From assembly GCF_900637205.1 (NCBI RefSeq), contig NZ_LR134355.1, forward strand, positions 1,488,001 through 1,552,000: a stretch of DNA of 64,000 nucleotides. The letters are read 5' to 3'. This DNA comes from Mycolicibacterium chitae (GTDB lineage Bacteria > Actinomycetota > Actinomycetes > Mycobacteriales > Mycobacteriaceae). Made by a program: the position numbers and the translations under genes. A model generated the notes under the pieces. It made no database searches, had not been told where the DNA came from, and saw nothing but the letters and a program-made list of their open reading frames with translations. Positions 9,900-19,500 of this stretch are shown here, in pieces. Each line of letters starts with the position of its first letter. Within the stretch, counting starts at the first letter, position 1.

Positions 9900-10606
9900 C
9901 CGATGTACCGCAGGACCCACCCGCCCCCGCCCTCCGCGCAAGAGGTCTCACGATGGCCGGCCCGTGGGGGCCGGTCTACGGACCGATCGATCTGGAGATC
10001 GACGCCGGCGGCGTGACCGTGCTGGTGTGCCCGGCCGGTTCCGGCCGCACGGCACTGCTGATGACGTTGGCCGGGCGGATGGCCCCCGACACCGGGGAGC
10101 TGACCGTGTTCGGGCGCCGACGCGCCAAGGATATCTTCGCGATCGCGGCGCTGGCCGGCATCGACGAACTCGACTCGGTCGCCGAGTCGGTCACGGTGCG
10201 CGATGTGATCACCGAGACGCTGCGCTGGAATGCGCGGTGGTACCAGCTGGTCCGGCGCGCCGACGAAGCGGACCTGCGCGCGGTGTGCGCCCCGGTGTTC
10301 GGCGAGTTGCCGCTGCCCCCGCTGCACGAATACGTCGAGGAGCTCACCGAGCTCGACCGGCTGCTGCTGCGCATCGCGCTGGCCAACACCGCGCGCCCGC
10401 CGCTGCTGGTGGTCGGCAACCTCGACTACGTGACCAGCGATCACAACCGAGACCTGTTGGTGCAGCGGCTGATCGCGCTCGGCGCTGAGCAGACCGTGGT
10501 CACCGCGACCGTCAACGGCGTCACCGGCCACGAGGTGCGTGCGCAACTGCCGGTGGCCAACACCGCCCGGGCCGAACTGGCCCGCCAGCAGAAGGATGGA
10601 CAGTAG
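9896..10606 (+). CDS. Degenerate ABC-type ATPase partner of YhgE/Pip protein
   Basis: 236-aa protein with the outline of an ABC ATPase but worn catalytic motifs. The Walker A position reads CPAGSGRTAL, with Arg in place of the invariant Lys. The signature loop region reads ELTELDRLLLRIALA without an LSGGQ. The Walker B region reads PLLVVGNLDYV without the catalytic Asp-Glu pair. The overlap with pucR (GTGA) and the 2-nt gap to the YhgE/Pip gene suggest one operon. It may bind but not hydrolyse nucleotide; this is inference. Confidence 0.8.
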   Translation: MTDVPQDPPAPALRARGLTMAGPWGPVYGPIDLEIDAGGVTVLVCPAGSGRTALLMTLAGRMAPDTGELTVFGRRRAKDIFAIAALAGIDELDSVAESVTVRDVITETLRWNARWYQLVRRADEADLRAVCAPVFGELPLPPLHEYVEELTELDRLLLRIALANTARPPLLVVGNLDYVTSDHNRDLLVQRLIALGAEQTVVTATVNGVTGHEVRAQLPVANTARAELARQQKDGQ

Positions 10607-10608
10607 AC

Positions 10609-12615
10609 ATGCTCGCCGGAATGTCGCTCGGCACCGACCTCAAGCGGTACTCCCGCGGCCTGCTGCCGCGCATCGCGCTGGTCACCGTCATCGTGATGCC
10701 GCTGCTGTACGGCGCGATGTACCTGTGGGCGTTCTGGAATCCGTTCGGCGAGGTCGACAAGGTGCCCGTGGCCCTGGTCAACGCCGACGCCGGCACGGTC
10801 GCCGATGGTCAACCGATGCGCGCCGGCGACCAGGTGGCCCAGGCGCTGATCGACTCCAAACAACTTGATCTGCACCCGGTCTCGGCCGACGAGGCCGCCG
10901 CGGGGTTGGCCGCCGGCAAGTACTACTTCTCGGTGACCCTGCCCGAGGACTTCAGCGCCGCCATCGCCTCGCCGTCCGGCGGTGATCCCCAGCAGGCCAA
11001 GATCCAGTTCACCTTCAACGACGCCAACAACTACCTGGGCTCCATCATCGGGCAGAACGCGGCGCGCGAGGTGATCAACCAGGTCAACGCCAGCGTCGGG
11101 GAACGCACCGTGGGCACCGTGCTGACCGGCCTGACCGATGCGGGCGCCGGTCTGCGCCAGGCCGCCGACGGCGCCGACCAGCTCAACGCCGGCATGACGA
11201 CCGCCAACGACGGCGCCCACCAGTTGGCCACGGGCGCGGGCACTCTGGCGGCCGGGTTGGTGACCGCCAAGGACGGCTCGGCGCAGTTGGCCGCCGGCAC
11301 CCGCCAGCTGTCCACCGCCGTGGACTCCGCCATCGACCCGTTGATCGAGGTGCTCGACCAGGTCGGCGATCTGGGGCTGGACCCCGACGAGGTGGGCCGG
11401 GCCGCGCAGCACCTCAGCGGCGCGGTGCGCTCCACCACCGACCGCATCGCCGCGCTGCACATCGACACCGCGCACGCCGCGTCGATCGTCGATCAGGCCG
11501 TCGGGTTCCTGCGGTCCAACCCCGACCCGGCGCTGCGCGACCTCGGCGGTTTCCTGGCCGGCGCGCAGCGGCTGCTCGACGCGCGCGGCATCGACCCGAC
11601 CACCGACGAGGGCCTGATCCACCTGCGCGACAGCGCGACCCAGCTGGAGAACGACCTGGCCGACCCCAACAGCAAACTGCGGGTGTTCCTGACCAACGCA
11701 CTCAACGGCGGTCTGCGCGCCGACGTCGTCAAGCTGCGCGACGGCGTCGACCAGCTCGACGACGGCGCCCAGCGGCTGGCCGCCGGGCTGGTGCAGCTCA
11801 GCGACGGCGGCAGCGAGTTGGCCGGCGGCGCGGTCGAACTCGCCGCCGGCACCGAACGCCTCGCCGACGGCAGCCAGGAACTGTCCAGCAAGCTGCGGGA
11901 GGGCTCCACCCAGGTGCCGTCCTGGACCCCGCAGGAACGCACCGACGTGGCCCGCACCCTGGCCGCCCCCGTCGGCCTGGACCTGGTGACCAAGAACCAG
12001 GCCGCCACCTTCGGCACCGGGTTCGCGCCGTTCTTCCTGCCGCTGGCGTTGTTCATCGGCGCCCTGATCATCTGGATGTTGCTGACGCCGTTGCAGTCCC
12101 GGCCGATCGTCAACGGCCTGGGCGCGCTGCGGGTGGTCCTCGCGTCGTACTGGCCGGCGATCCTGATCGCCGTCTGCCAGGTGCTCGTGATGTATGCCGT
12201 CGTGCACTTCGGGGTGGGACTGAAAGCCGTCCACCCGGTGGCCACGGTGGCGTTCCTGATCCTGGTGGCCGCGACGTTCCTGGCGCTCATCCAGGCGTTC
12301 AACGCGGTGTTCGGGGTGGCCGTCGGCCGAGTGGTGACGCTGGCGTTCCTGATGTTCCAGCTGGTCTCGGCCGGGGGCATCTATCCGGTGGAGACGACGG
12401 CCAAACCCTTCCAGATCATCCACCCCTTTGACCCGATGACGTATGCGGTCAACGGGTTACGGCAGTTGACCGTCGGCGGCATCGACTCCCGGCTGTGGAT
12501 CGCGATCGCGGTGCTGGCCGGGGTGCTCGCCGCGTCGCTGGCGGCGAGCGCCTGGGCGGCCCGGCGCAACCGCCAGTACACGATGGAGCGCCTGCACCCG
12601 CCCATCGAGGTGTGA
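10609..12615 (+). CDS. YhgE/Pip-family membrane protein
   Basis: 668-aa membrane protein. One N-terminal membrane segment (about residues 22-42) is followed by a large extracytoplasmic region with repeated ADGADQLNAG, DGAHQLATGA, DGSAQLAAGT and later DGAQRLAAGL heptad-like units (about residues 180-435). About five membrane segments follow in the last 200 residues, as in ABC-2-type permeases. The family includes phage infection protein (Pip) and type VII-related EsaA-like proteins. The preceding ATPase-like gene would supply the cytoplasmic partner. Its stop codon lies inside a long palindrome shared with the converging gene. Confidence 0.88.
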   Translation: MLAGMSLGTDLKRYSRGLLPRIALVTVIVMPLLYGAMYLWAFWNPFGEVDKVPVALVNADAGTVADGQPMRAGDQVAQALIDSKQLDLHPVSADEAAAGLAAGKYYFSVTLPEDFSAAIASPSGGDPQQAKIQFTFNDANNYLGSIIGQNAAREVINQVNASVGERTVGTVLTGLTDAGAGLRQAADGADQLNAGMTTANDGAHQLATGAGTLAAGLVTAKDGSAQLAAGTRQLSTAVDSAIDPLIEVLDQVGDLGLDPDEVGRAAQHLSGAVRSTTDRIAALHIDTAHAASIVDQAVGFLRSNPDPALRDLGGFLAGAQRLLDARGIDPTTDEGLIHLRDSATQLENDLADPNSKLRVFLTNALNGGLRADVVKLRDGVDQLDDGAQRLAAGLVQLSDGGSELAGGAVELAAGTERLADGSQELSSKLREGSTQVPSWTPQERTDVARTLAAPVGLDLVTKNQAATFGTGFAPFFLPLALFIGALIIWMLLTPLQSRPIVNGLGALRVVLASYWPAILIAVCQVLVMYAVVHFGVGLKAVHPVATVAFLILVAATFLALIQAFNAVFGVAVGRVVTLAFLMFQLVSAGGIYPVETTAKPFQIIHPFDPMTYAVNGLRQLTVGGIDSRLWIAIAVLAGVLAASLAASAWAARRNRQYTMERLHPPIEV

Positions 12616-12664
12616 TTTCGGTGCGCTGGGTTGCGCGGAACGCAACCCAGCGCACCGAAATCAC
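12612..12664. repeat. Long perfect palindrome, copy 1 (bidirectional terminator-like)
   Basis: Two perfect 24-bp arms (12612-12635 and 12641-12664, core TTTCGGTGCGCTGGGTTGCG) flank a 5-nt loop CGGAA. The left arm contains the stop of the YhgE gene and the right arm contains the stop of the converging PrsW gene. A near-identical copy is at 14319-14369, so this is a dispersed repeat as well as a likely bidirectional terminator. Confidence 0.85.
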
Positions 12665-13728
12665 CGGTTGAGCAGGTCCAGAGCGTCGCGTTGACGTTGC
12701 CGGGCGGCCTTTTTGGCCTTCCGGCCGCCGGCGCGGCGCGCCTGCCGGAGGAACCGGCGCCGGTCGCGCCAGCTGCCGAGCGAGTCCAGGACCTCGTCGT
12801 CGACGCCGCGCAGCGGATCGACGTCGCGGCCCGCGGCGATCCGGCCGCGCACCCGGTCGCGTTCGTCGCGGATCAGCAGCAGCGCCGCGGTGAAGAAGAT
12901 GACGAGGTTGATGGCGAACTTGGTCAGGATGTTCTCCGGCACCGGCGCATCCCAGACGAAATGCATGAACACGGCGCTGAACATCAGGGCGGCCGCGACG
13001 CCGAGGCGTCGGGCGGGGGACCAGCGGTCGCGCCCGGCGAACGACGGCAGGAGCACCAGCACGCCGACGGTGAACAACCCGGTGTAGGACCAGTGCGCGG
13101 GGATGGCCGTCAGGATGCGGGCAACGAGGTTGACACCGGCCCCGGCGAGGTCGGAGTCCAGGCTGTAGATCGCCGAGCGGGTCGCGTAGGTGAGGTCCTC
13201 GCTGATGTCGAAGCCGAAGCCGACGAACATCCCCAGCATCAACGCGTGGGCGATGCGGTTGTAGGTCGCGGCGCACAGCACCAGGATTACGGTGGCGCAC
13301 AGCCCCTTTGCGGCTTCCTCGACGAAGGGGGCGCTGAGCGCCGGACCCCAGGCGGCCACCGTGTCGGGGTCCAGGACGCGCGCCCACAACTGCTGCAGGG
13401 CACCGTTGCCGTGCATCGCCATCACCACCGCGGTGGTCGCGCCCAGCGCGGCGCCGGCCACCAGGCCCTGCGGGTAGGGGCGCACGCTGCGGTACGGGTC
13501 GAACTTGAACATCAGCCACAGCAGGAAGACGATGAATCCCAGCCAGATCGGCGCCAGCGCCAACTGGGTGTTCAGGGTCTCGCTGATCGCCGGCCCGAAT
13601 TCGCCCAGCAGCCCGAGGATCCCGAGGCCCAGGGCCGCGATCAGCAGCCAGAACACCGCGGACTGCGGCCGGTAGACCACGGGCCGGTCGGTGGCGGGGA
13701 TGGTGTCGTCGGCAAGGGTGGCGGTCAC
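12661..13728 (-). CDS. PrsW-type intramembrane protease family protein
   Basis: 355-aa polytopic membrane protein with about eight hydrophobic segments. The PrsW-family motif EEAAKG is present in SAPFVEEAAKGLCA, and later conserved segments include FGFDISED and FMHFVWDAP, supplying Glu, Asp and His candidates for the active site. PrsW proteins in other bacteria cleave anti-sigma factors inside the membrane; the target here is unknown. The GTG start overlaps the stop of the secreted-protein gene (GTGA coupling). The C-terminal 60 residues are basic and cytoplasmic. Confidence 0.85.
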   Translation of the reverse strand: MTATLADDTIPATDRPVVYRPQSAVFWLLIAALGLGILGLLGEFGPAISETLNTQLALAPIWLGFIVFLLWLMFKFDPYRSVRPYPQGLVAGAALGATTAVVMAMHGNGALQQLWARVLDPDTVAAWGPALSAPFVEEAAKGLCATVILVLCAATYNRIAHALMLGMFVGFGFDISEDLTYATRSAIYSLDSDLAGAGVNLVARILTAIPAHWSYTGLFTVGVLVLLPSFAGRDRWSPARRLGVAAALMFSAVFMHFVWDAPVPENILTKFAINLVIFFTAALLLIRDERDRVRGRIAAGRDVDPLRGVDDEVLDSLGSWRDRRRFLRQARRAGGRKAKKAARQRQRDALDLLNR

Positions 13729-14279
13729 GGCGCGGTCCTCGTCATCGGGCCGACGACGTCGGCGATCGGTGGGGCGGAGGGGCCGAGCGCGACCACGGAC
13801 ACGATCATGTCCTCGTCGGCGAGGAACGCGCAGCTGCCGGCGGCCGCGGCGGTGACCGCCAGGCAGGTGGTGCCCGTCAGCGTGCCGTCGGTGGATTCGA
13901 CCCGGCCGCCGTCGAGTGCGGAGCTGATGCCCTGCACCCGGTTGAGCCGAATCAGCCGCTGCGCCACCGCATCGGGGTCGCGGCCGTCGAGATCGAAGAC
14001 CTGGATCAGCACGGTGGCGTCCTCGCCTTGCAGCACCGCGCCGTCGCCGAGGTCGCGCGCCACCCAGCCGTCGGGCGCCACGACTGCCAGCCGGTGGCCG
14101 TCCTCGGTCGCGATGTCGAGCTGATCCTCGGCCTGGGCGTCCTGCCAAGGGGGTTCGGGCAACGCGGCATTGGCCAGCATCGGGATTCCGGGAACGGCGA
14201 GCAGACCGGCGGCAAGCGCCAGGGCGGCCGGCCGTTGGGTGAGCCCGCGGCGTCCGGCGGTGGTGTGGGGGACCGTCAC
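13725..14279 (-). CDS. Secreted protein of unknown function coupled to PrsW-type gene
   Basis: 184-aa protein starting at GTG 14279. The N-terminus has a twin-arginine-like stretch RRGLTQRPAALALAAGLLA followed by a probable cleavage region ending ANA, so export is likely. The mature part has short conserved-looking blocks (VFDLDGRDPDAVAQRLIRLN, TTCLAVTAAAAGSCAF) and two cysteines that could pair. I do not recognise the family. Translational coupling to the PrsW-type protease suggests a joint envelope role. Confidence 0.72.
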   Translation of the reverse strand: MTVPHTTAGRRGLTQRPAALALAAGLLAVPGIPMLANAALPEPPWQDAQAEDQLDIATEDGHRLAVVAPDGWVARDLGDGAVLQGEDATVLIQVFDLDGRDPDAVAQRLIRLNRVQGISSALDGGRVESTDGTLTGTTCLAVTAAAAGSCAFLADEDMIVSVVALGPSAPPIADVVGPMTRTAP

Positions 14280-14318
14280 AGACGGCAGCGTAACCGCCAA
14301 TGCCCCGGCGCGAGGGGC

Positions 14319-14369
14319 GATTTCGGTGCGCTCGGTTGCGCACACCGCAACCCAGCGCACCGAAATCAC
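14319..14369. repeat. Long palindrome, copy 2
   Basis: Left arm 14319-14340 and right arm 14346-14369 form the same palindrome as at 12612-12664, with a 5-nt loop CACAC and one mismatch (CTCGG against CTGGG) in the aligned core. The stop of the MFS transporter gene lies within the right arm. It separates the MFS gene from the tandem secreted-protein gene, consistent with a terminator. Confidence 0.82.
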
Positions 14370-15634
14370 TCGCGGCGGTCGTCGAAGAACTCCAGCAGGT
14401 ACTTGCTCTCGTCGATGTCGCCGATGGTGCGGCGGGCCTTGCGGCGCGCGATGAGGATGGCGACGGCCGCGAGGATCCAGATGACGTACTGCGCCGCCCA
14501 GGCGTAGCGGAACGCGTCGAACGAGTAGCCCCCAGCGGCGTCGATGATCATGCCCATCGCCTGCATGACGAGCAGCGAGGCGATGAACCCGCCCATGTTG
14601 ATGATGCCGGTCGCGGTGCCCAGGGTCCGGCTCGGATTGAACGTCCGCGCATGGTCGAAGCCGACCATCGAACCCGGCCCACCGATGGAGATCACGATGA
14701 TCAACACCACCAGCAACCACAGCGGGGCGGGCCCGGGCAGCGCGAGCACCACGGCCCAGATGGCGGCGTTGCTGGCCATGATGCCGAGCACCAGCCACGA
14801 TCGGCGGTGCGGATTGCGGGCCGTGATGATGCCGATCAGGATCCCCGCGGCGATGGCCGCGGCCACCGACACCGTCAGCAACGCGCCGGCGGTCCCGCGG
14901 GAAAGTCCCTGCGCCTCGGTCAGATACGGAATGCCCCACATCAGCGCGAACACGGTGATGGAGAACTGGCAGCCCATGTGCGTGAAGAAGCCGAGCCGGG
15001 TGCCCGGGCGCAGCCAGACCGTCTTGAGGCTGCCGAACGTCTCGGCCAGGTCGGCGCTGCGCACCACCTGGGCGCGCCCGCGCGGCGTATCGCGGACCAC
15101 CACGATGGTCAGCACCACCACCAGTACCCCGAAGGCCGCCGCCGACAGGTAGGCCGTACTCCAGCCGGCGGCCCCGAGCAGCGCCAGGAAGGGCAGCGCC
15201 GACAGGACCTGTCCGAGCTGTCCGCAGATGCCGGTCAACTGCGTGACCATCGGGATCTGCCGCTCGGAGAACCAGTAGGGGACCAGCCGCAGGACCGAGA
15301 TGAAGGTGAACGCGTCGCCCAGGCCGACCACCGCCCGGGCGGCGATGGCGGTGGGCAGCGATTCGCTGAACGCCAGGGTGAGCTGTCCGGCGGCCATCAG
15401 CAGCCCGCCGCTGACGATCATCGCCCGGGAGCCGAAGCGGTCCAGCAGCAGCCCGGCCGGGATCTGGGCGCCGGCGTAGACGACGATCTGCAGCACCACG
15501 AACGTCGAGAGGATCGCCGGGCTGGCGTTGAACCGGTCGGCTGCGTCGAGCCCGGACACCCCGAGGGTGGTGCGATCGAGCACGGCGACGATGTAGGCCA
15601 GAAGCCCCACGGACCACACGATCCAGCGCCGCAC
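14366..15634 (-). CDS. Major facilitator superfamily transporter
   Basis: 422-aa transporter with about 12 membrane segments. The MFS loop 2-3 signature appears as GLLLDRFGSRAMIV, and TGIINMGGFIASLL is near the C-terminal half. GTG 15634 is preceded by AGAGGAAC. The cytoplasmic C-terminus ends basic then acidic (ARRKARRTIGDIDESKYLLE). Its shape suggests the anion:cation symporter / nitrate-like group, but the substrate cannot be told. It is transcribed away from fas, so the 893-bp gap between them holds both promoters. Confidence 0.85.
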   Translation of the reverse strand: MRRWIVWSVGLLAYIVAVLDRTTLGVSGLDAADRFNASPAILSTFVVLQIVVYAGAQIPAGLLLDRFGSRAMIVSGGLLMAAGQLTLAFSESLPTAIAARAVVGLGDAFTFISVLRLVPYWFSERQIPMVTQLTGICGQLGQVLSALPFLALLGAAGWSTAYLSAAAFGVLVVVLTIVVVRDTPRGRAQVVRSADLAETFGSLKTVWLRPGTRLGFFTHMGCQFSITVFALMWGIPYLTEAQGLSRGTAGALLTVSVAAAIAAGILIGIITARNPHRRSWLVLGIMASNAAIWAVVLALPGPAPLWLLVVLIIVISIGGPGSMVGFDHARTFNPSRTLGTATGIINMGGFIASLLVMQAMGMIIDAAGGYSFDAFRYAWAAQYVIWILAAVAILIARRKARRTIGDIDESKYLLEFFDDRRE

Positions 15635-16527
15635 TGTTCCTCTGCCTTTCCCGGCGTCGCCGATTTCTCGACCCCCGAGCCCGCGTGGCCCCGTTCGATC
15701 ATGCCAGCCCGGGCGGTGCGGGGCGACGCGGTTTCGGGGGTATCCGCCGCCACCGGCACCAGGGCCGCGGGATACCCGGATCCATTCGCTACGGCTCGGG
15801 CCGGCGCCCCGGCGGGCAGTGGATGTTCGGCGCGTCCACACGGTGCTCCGAGGCGCGCGACCTCTGCCGACACCGCCTCGGGATCGTCGCCACCCCGCCG
15901 CGCACCTGCAGTGGGTCGAGATCGACAAGCGCAAGGTCGCCGGGGCCGGCGTCGACATCGATCACCTCCGCAGACCCCGCTACGGCCATGGGACCGCCGA
16001 AAATTACCGACCAGTAAGATTTGCCAGCAAACTTCTCGGAGCGTCCGGGCGCAGAAGTGACGCAGATCGCATCCGGGCGAATGTCCGACGGCGCTCATTG
16101 CGGCGCGCTTCGGCGGCCGAAAATAGAAGATAACGATTCGGTAACAATCGTGCCGTGATCTGCGAACTTGTAGCTACTCGACCGTAACCACCCGTCAGCA
16201 GGATGTTTGTCCTCCAGGGCGGCGCACTCAGTTCAGCGGCACGTTACGCAACCCTGGGTTACCCGTCCGTAGAACTCGTCAGTAACCAATTTCGGCACGT
16301 CAACCGGGTCCGGCCTTATGACACTCTTAGTACAGCCGGTGCAACGCGAACGGCCGATTCAAGCCGATCGACGCACCACGCCGGCCCAATGGTGGACCGG
16401 CGCCGGTTCAGCAGGCGGACTCACCGAGGAGTCGCCAGGCCTCCGCTGGTCAGCGCGAGGACCCACAGACCCGAGACGCATCGCGACGAGCAGTACAAGA
16501 CGTAGCAGAGACAGGGAGATACACAAG
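15635..16527. other. Long intergenic region between the MFS gene and fas
   Basis: 893 bp without a gene I can support. The left part (to about 16000) has a minus-strand frame (15789-15989) with partly protein-like composition, VIDVDAGPGDLALVDLDPLQ, that seems to continue in another frame (DDPEAVSAEVARLGAP). This may be a decayed gene or chance. The right part is less GC-rich, carries repeated GTAAC motifs and then the fas leader. A GGGAGA at 16514-16519 serves the fas GTG. Confidence 0.5.
16140..16287 (+). promoter_or_regulatory. Candidate fas control region with clustered GTAAC/GTTAC motifs
   Basis: Five GTAAC or GTTAC pentamers lie within 148 bp: GGTAAC 16140-16145, CGTAAC 16183-16188, CGTTAC 16242-16247, GGTTAC 16257-16262 and GTAACC 16282-16287. 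The last two form an inverted pair. Mycobacterial fas is known to be controlled by the TetR-type activator FasR through inverted repeats in its promoter. Whether these are those sites is inference. Confidence 0.4.
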
Positions 16528-19500
16528 GTGACGATCTTCGAGCACGACCGTGCCATGAACGCCGGTGGATCCACCACCCCCAATGGCAGCGCTGCCGGGC
16601 CCGTACCGTCCACCCACGCCCTTGTCGACCGGCTGTCCGCCGGTGAGCCCTTCGCCGTCGCCTTCGGGGGACAGGGCAGCGCCTGGCTCGAGACGCTCGA
16701 GGAACTGGTGTCCTCGGCCGGTATCGAATCCGACCTCGCCACGCTGGCCGGCGAAGCCGAACTGCTGCTCGAGCCGGTCGCCCGCGAACTCGTCGTCGTG
16801 CGGCCCATCGGCTTCGAGCCGCTGCGCTGGGTGCGCGCGCTGGCCGCCGAGGAGCCCGTTCCCAGCGACAAGCAGCTGACCTCGGCCGCGGTCTCGGTCC
16901 CCGGCGTCCTGCTGACCCAGATCGCCGCCGTGCGCGCGCTGGCGCGTCAAGGCCTGGACCTTGCCACCACGCCCCCGGTGGCGCTGGCCGGACACTCCCA
17001 GGGCGTGCTGGGCGTCGAGGCGCTCAAGGCCGGTGGGGCCCGCGACGTCGAGTTGCTGGCGCTGGCGCAGCTGATCGGTGCCGCCGGCACCCTGGTGGCC
17101 CGCCGCCGTGGCATCGCGGTGCTGGGCGATCGCCCGCCGATGGTGTCGGTGACCAACGCCGACCCCGAGCGCATCTACGAGTTGCTCGAGGAGTTCAGCC
17201 AGGACGTGCGCACCGTGCTGCCCCCGGTGCTGTCGATCCGCAACGGCCGCCGCTCGGTGACCATCACCGGCACCCCCGAGCAGCTGTCCCGCTTCGAGCT
17301 GTACTGCCAGCAGATCGCCGACAAGGAAGAGGCCGAGCGCAAGAACAAGATCCGCGGCGGCGCGGTGTTCGCGCCGGTGTTCGACCCGGTTCAGGTCGAG
17401 GTGGGCTTCCACACGCCGCGGCTGTCCGACGGCGTCGAGATCGTCGGCGGCTGGGCCGAGGCGATCGGCATCGACGTGGAACTGGCCAAGGCGATGACCA
17501 AGGCCATCCTGATCGACCAGGTCGACTGGGTCGACGAGATCAACACCCTCAACGACGCCGGCGCCCGGTGGATCCTGGACCTGGGGCCCGGCGACATCCT
17601 GACCCGGCTGACCGCCCCGGTGATCCGCGGCCTGGGCATCGGCATCGTGCCCGCGGCCACCCGCGGCGGCCAGCGCAACCTGTTCACCATCGGCGCGGTC
17701 CCCGAGGTGGCCAAGCCGTGGTCGAGCTACGCCCCGCAGGTCGTGACGCTGCCCGACGGCTCGGTCAAGCTCTCGACGAAGTTCACCCGCCTCACCGGCC
17801 GTTCGCCGATCCTGCTGGCGGGCATGACGCCGACCACCGTCGACGCCAAGATCGTCGCCGCCGCGGCCAACGCCGGGCACTGGGCCGAGCTGGCCGGCGG
17901 CGGTCAGGTCACCGAGCCGATCTTCGCCGACCGCATCGAGGAGCTCACCGAGCTGCTCGAGCCGGGCCGCGCCGTCCAGTTCAACTCGCTGTTCCTCGAC
18001 CCGTACCTGTGGAAGCTGCAGGTGGGCGGAAAGCGCTTGGTGCAGAAGGCCCGTCAGTCCGGGGCGCCGATCGACGGTCTGATCGTCACCGCCGGCATCC
18101 CCGAACTCGAGGAGGCCGTCGAGCTCATCGGTGAACTCAACGACCTGGGCATCAGCCACGTGGCGTTCAAGCCGGGCACCGTCGAGCAGATCCGCGCGGT
18201 CATCCGGATCGCCGCGGAGGTGCCGACCAAGCCGGTCATCGCCCACGTCGAGGGCGGCCGCGCCGGTGGCCACCACTCCTGGGAAGACCTCGACGACCTG
18301 CTGCTGGCCACCTACTCCGAGCTGCGTGGCCGCTCGAACATCACCGTCTGCGTCGGCGGTGGCATCGGCACGCCCGAGCGCGCGGCCGAGTACCTGTCCG
18401 GCCGTTGGTCGGAGGCCTACGGCTTCCCGCTGATGCCGGTCGACGGCATCCTGGTCGGCACCGCCGCGATGGCCACCCTGGAGGCCACCACCAGCCCGCA
18501 GGTCAAGCAGATGCTGGTCGACACCAACGGCACCGAGCACTGGGTTGGTGCCGGAAAAGCGCAGGGCGGCATGGCTTCCGGCCGCAGCCAGCTCGGCGCC
18601 GACATCCACGAGATCGACAACACCGCCTCGCGCTGCGGACGCCTGCTCGACGAGGTGGCCGGTGACGCCGACGCGGTCGCTGAGCGCCGCGACGAGATCA
18701 TCGCCGCGATGGCCAACACGGCCAAGCCGTACTTCGGCGATGTCGCCGAGATGACCTACGAGCAGTGGCTGCGCCGCTACGTCGAGCTGGCCATCGGCGA
18801 CGGCAGCTCCACCGCCGACTCCAAGCGGCCCGACTCGCCGTGGCTCGACATCACCTGGCGCGACCGGTTCCAGGAGATGCTGCAGCGCGTGGAGGCGCGG
18901 CTCAACGCCGCCGACTACGGCCCCATCGAAACCCTGTACGGCGCAACCGAAGCCGGCGAGGCACTGCTGGAAGATCCGCAGCTGGCCATCGCCGAGCTGC
19001 TGGCCGCCTACCCGGATGCAGCCACCGTCCGGCTGCACCCCGCCGACGTGCCGTTCTTCGTACAGCTGTGCAAGACCCTCGGCAAGCCGGTCAACTTCGT
19101 TCCCGTCATCGACAAGGACGTGCGCCGCTGGTGGCGCAGTGACTCGCTGTGGCAGGCGCACGACGCGCGCTACCCGGCCGATCAGGTCTGCATCATCCCG
19201 GGCACCGCGGCCGTCGCGGGCATCACCCGGGTCGACGAGCCGGTGGGTGAACTGCTGGACCGCTTCGAGCAGGCCGCCGTCGACGGCGTGCTCGCCGCCG
19301 GTGCCGAGCCCACCCCGGTGATCGCGCGGCTGGCCGACGTCACCGGACCGCTGGCCCTGGTGCTGGACGCCCCCGACGTGCTGTGGGCCGGTCGCATCGC
19401 GACCAACCCGGTGCACCGGATCGCCCCGCCGGCAGACTGGCAGGTGCACGAGACCGGCAGCGCCACCAACCACGCCACCGGCGCCCGCCTCGAGGTCGTC

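Noticed and set aside
11160..11900. Regularly spaced repeats possibly resembling an array
   Set aside because: They are degenerate in-frame Ala/Gly/Asp heptad-like codons of the YhgE/Pip protein. There are no identical repeats with unique spacers, so not CRISPR. I saw no CRISPR array anywhere.
10441..12423. 660-codon minus-strand frame across the YhgE/Pip gene
   Set aside because: Gln/His/Gly/Val-rich shadow of a high-GC repeat-containing gene.
15789..15989. Small minus-strand frame upstream of fas
   Set aside because: Partly protein-like but with no ribosome-binding site, and the protein-like composition switches frame after about 35 codons. It could be a decayed gene; support is too weak for an entry of its own.
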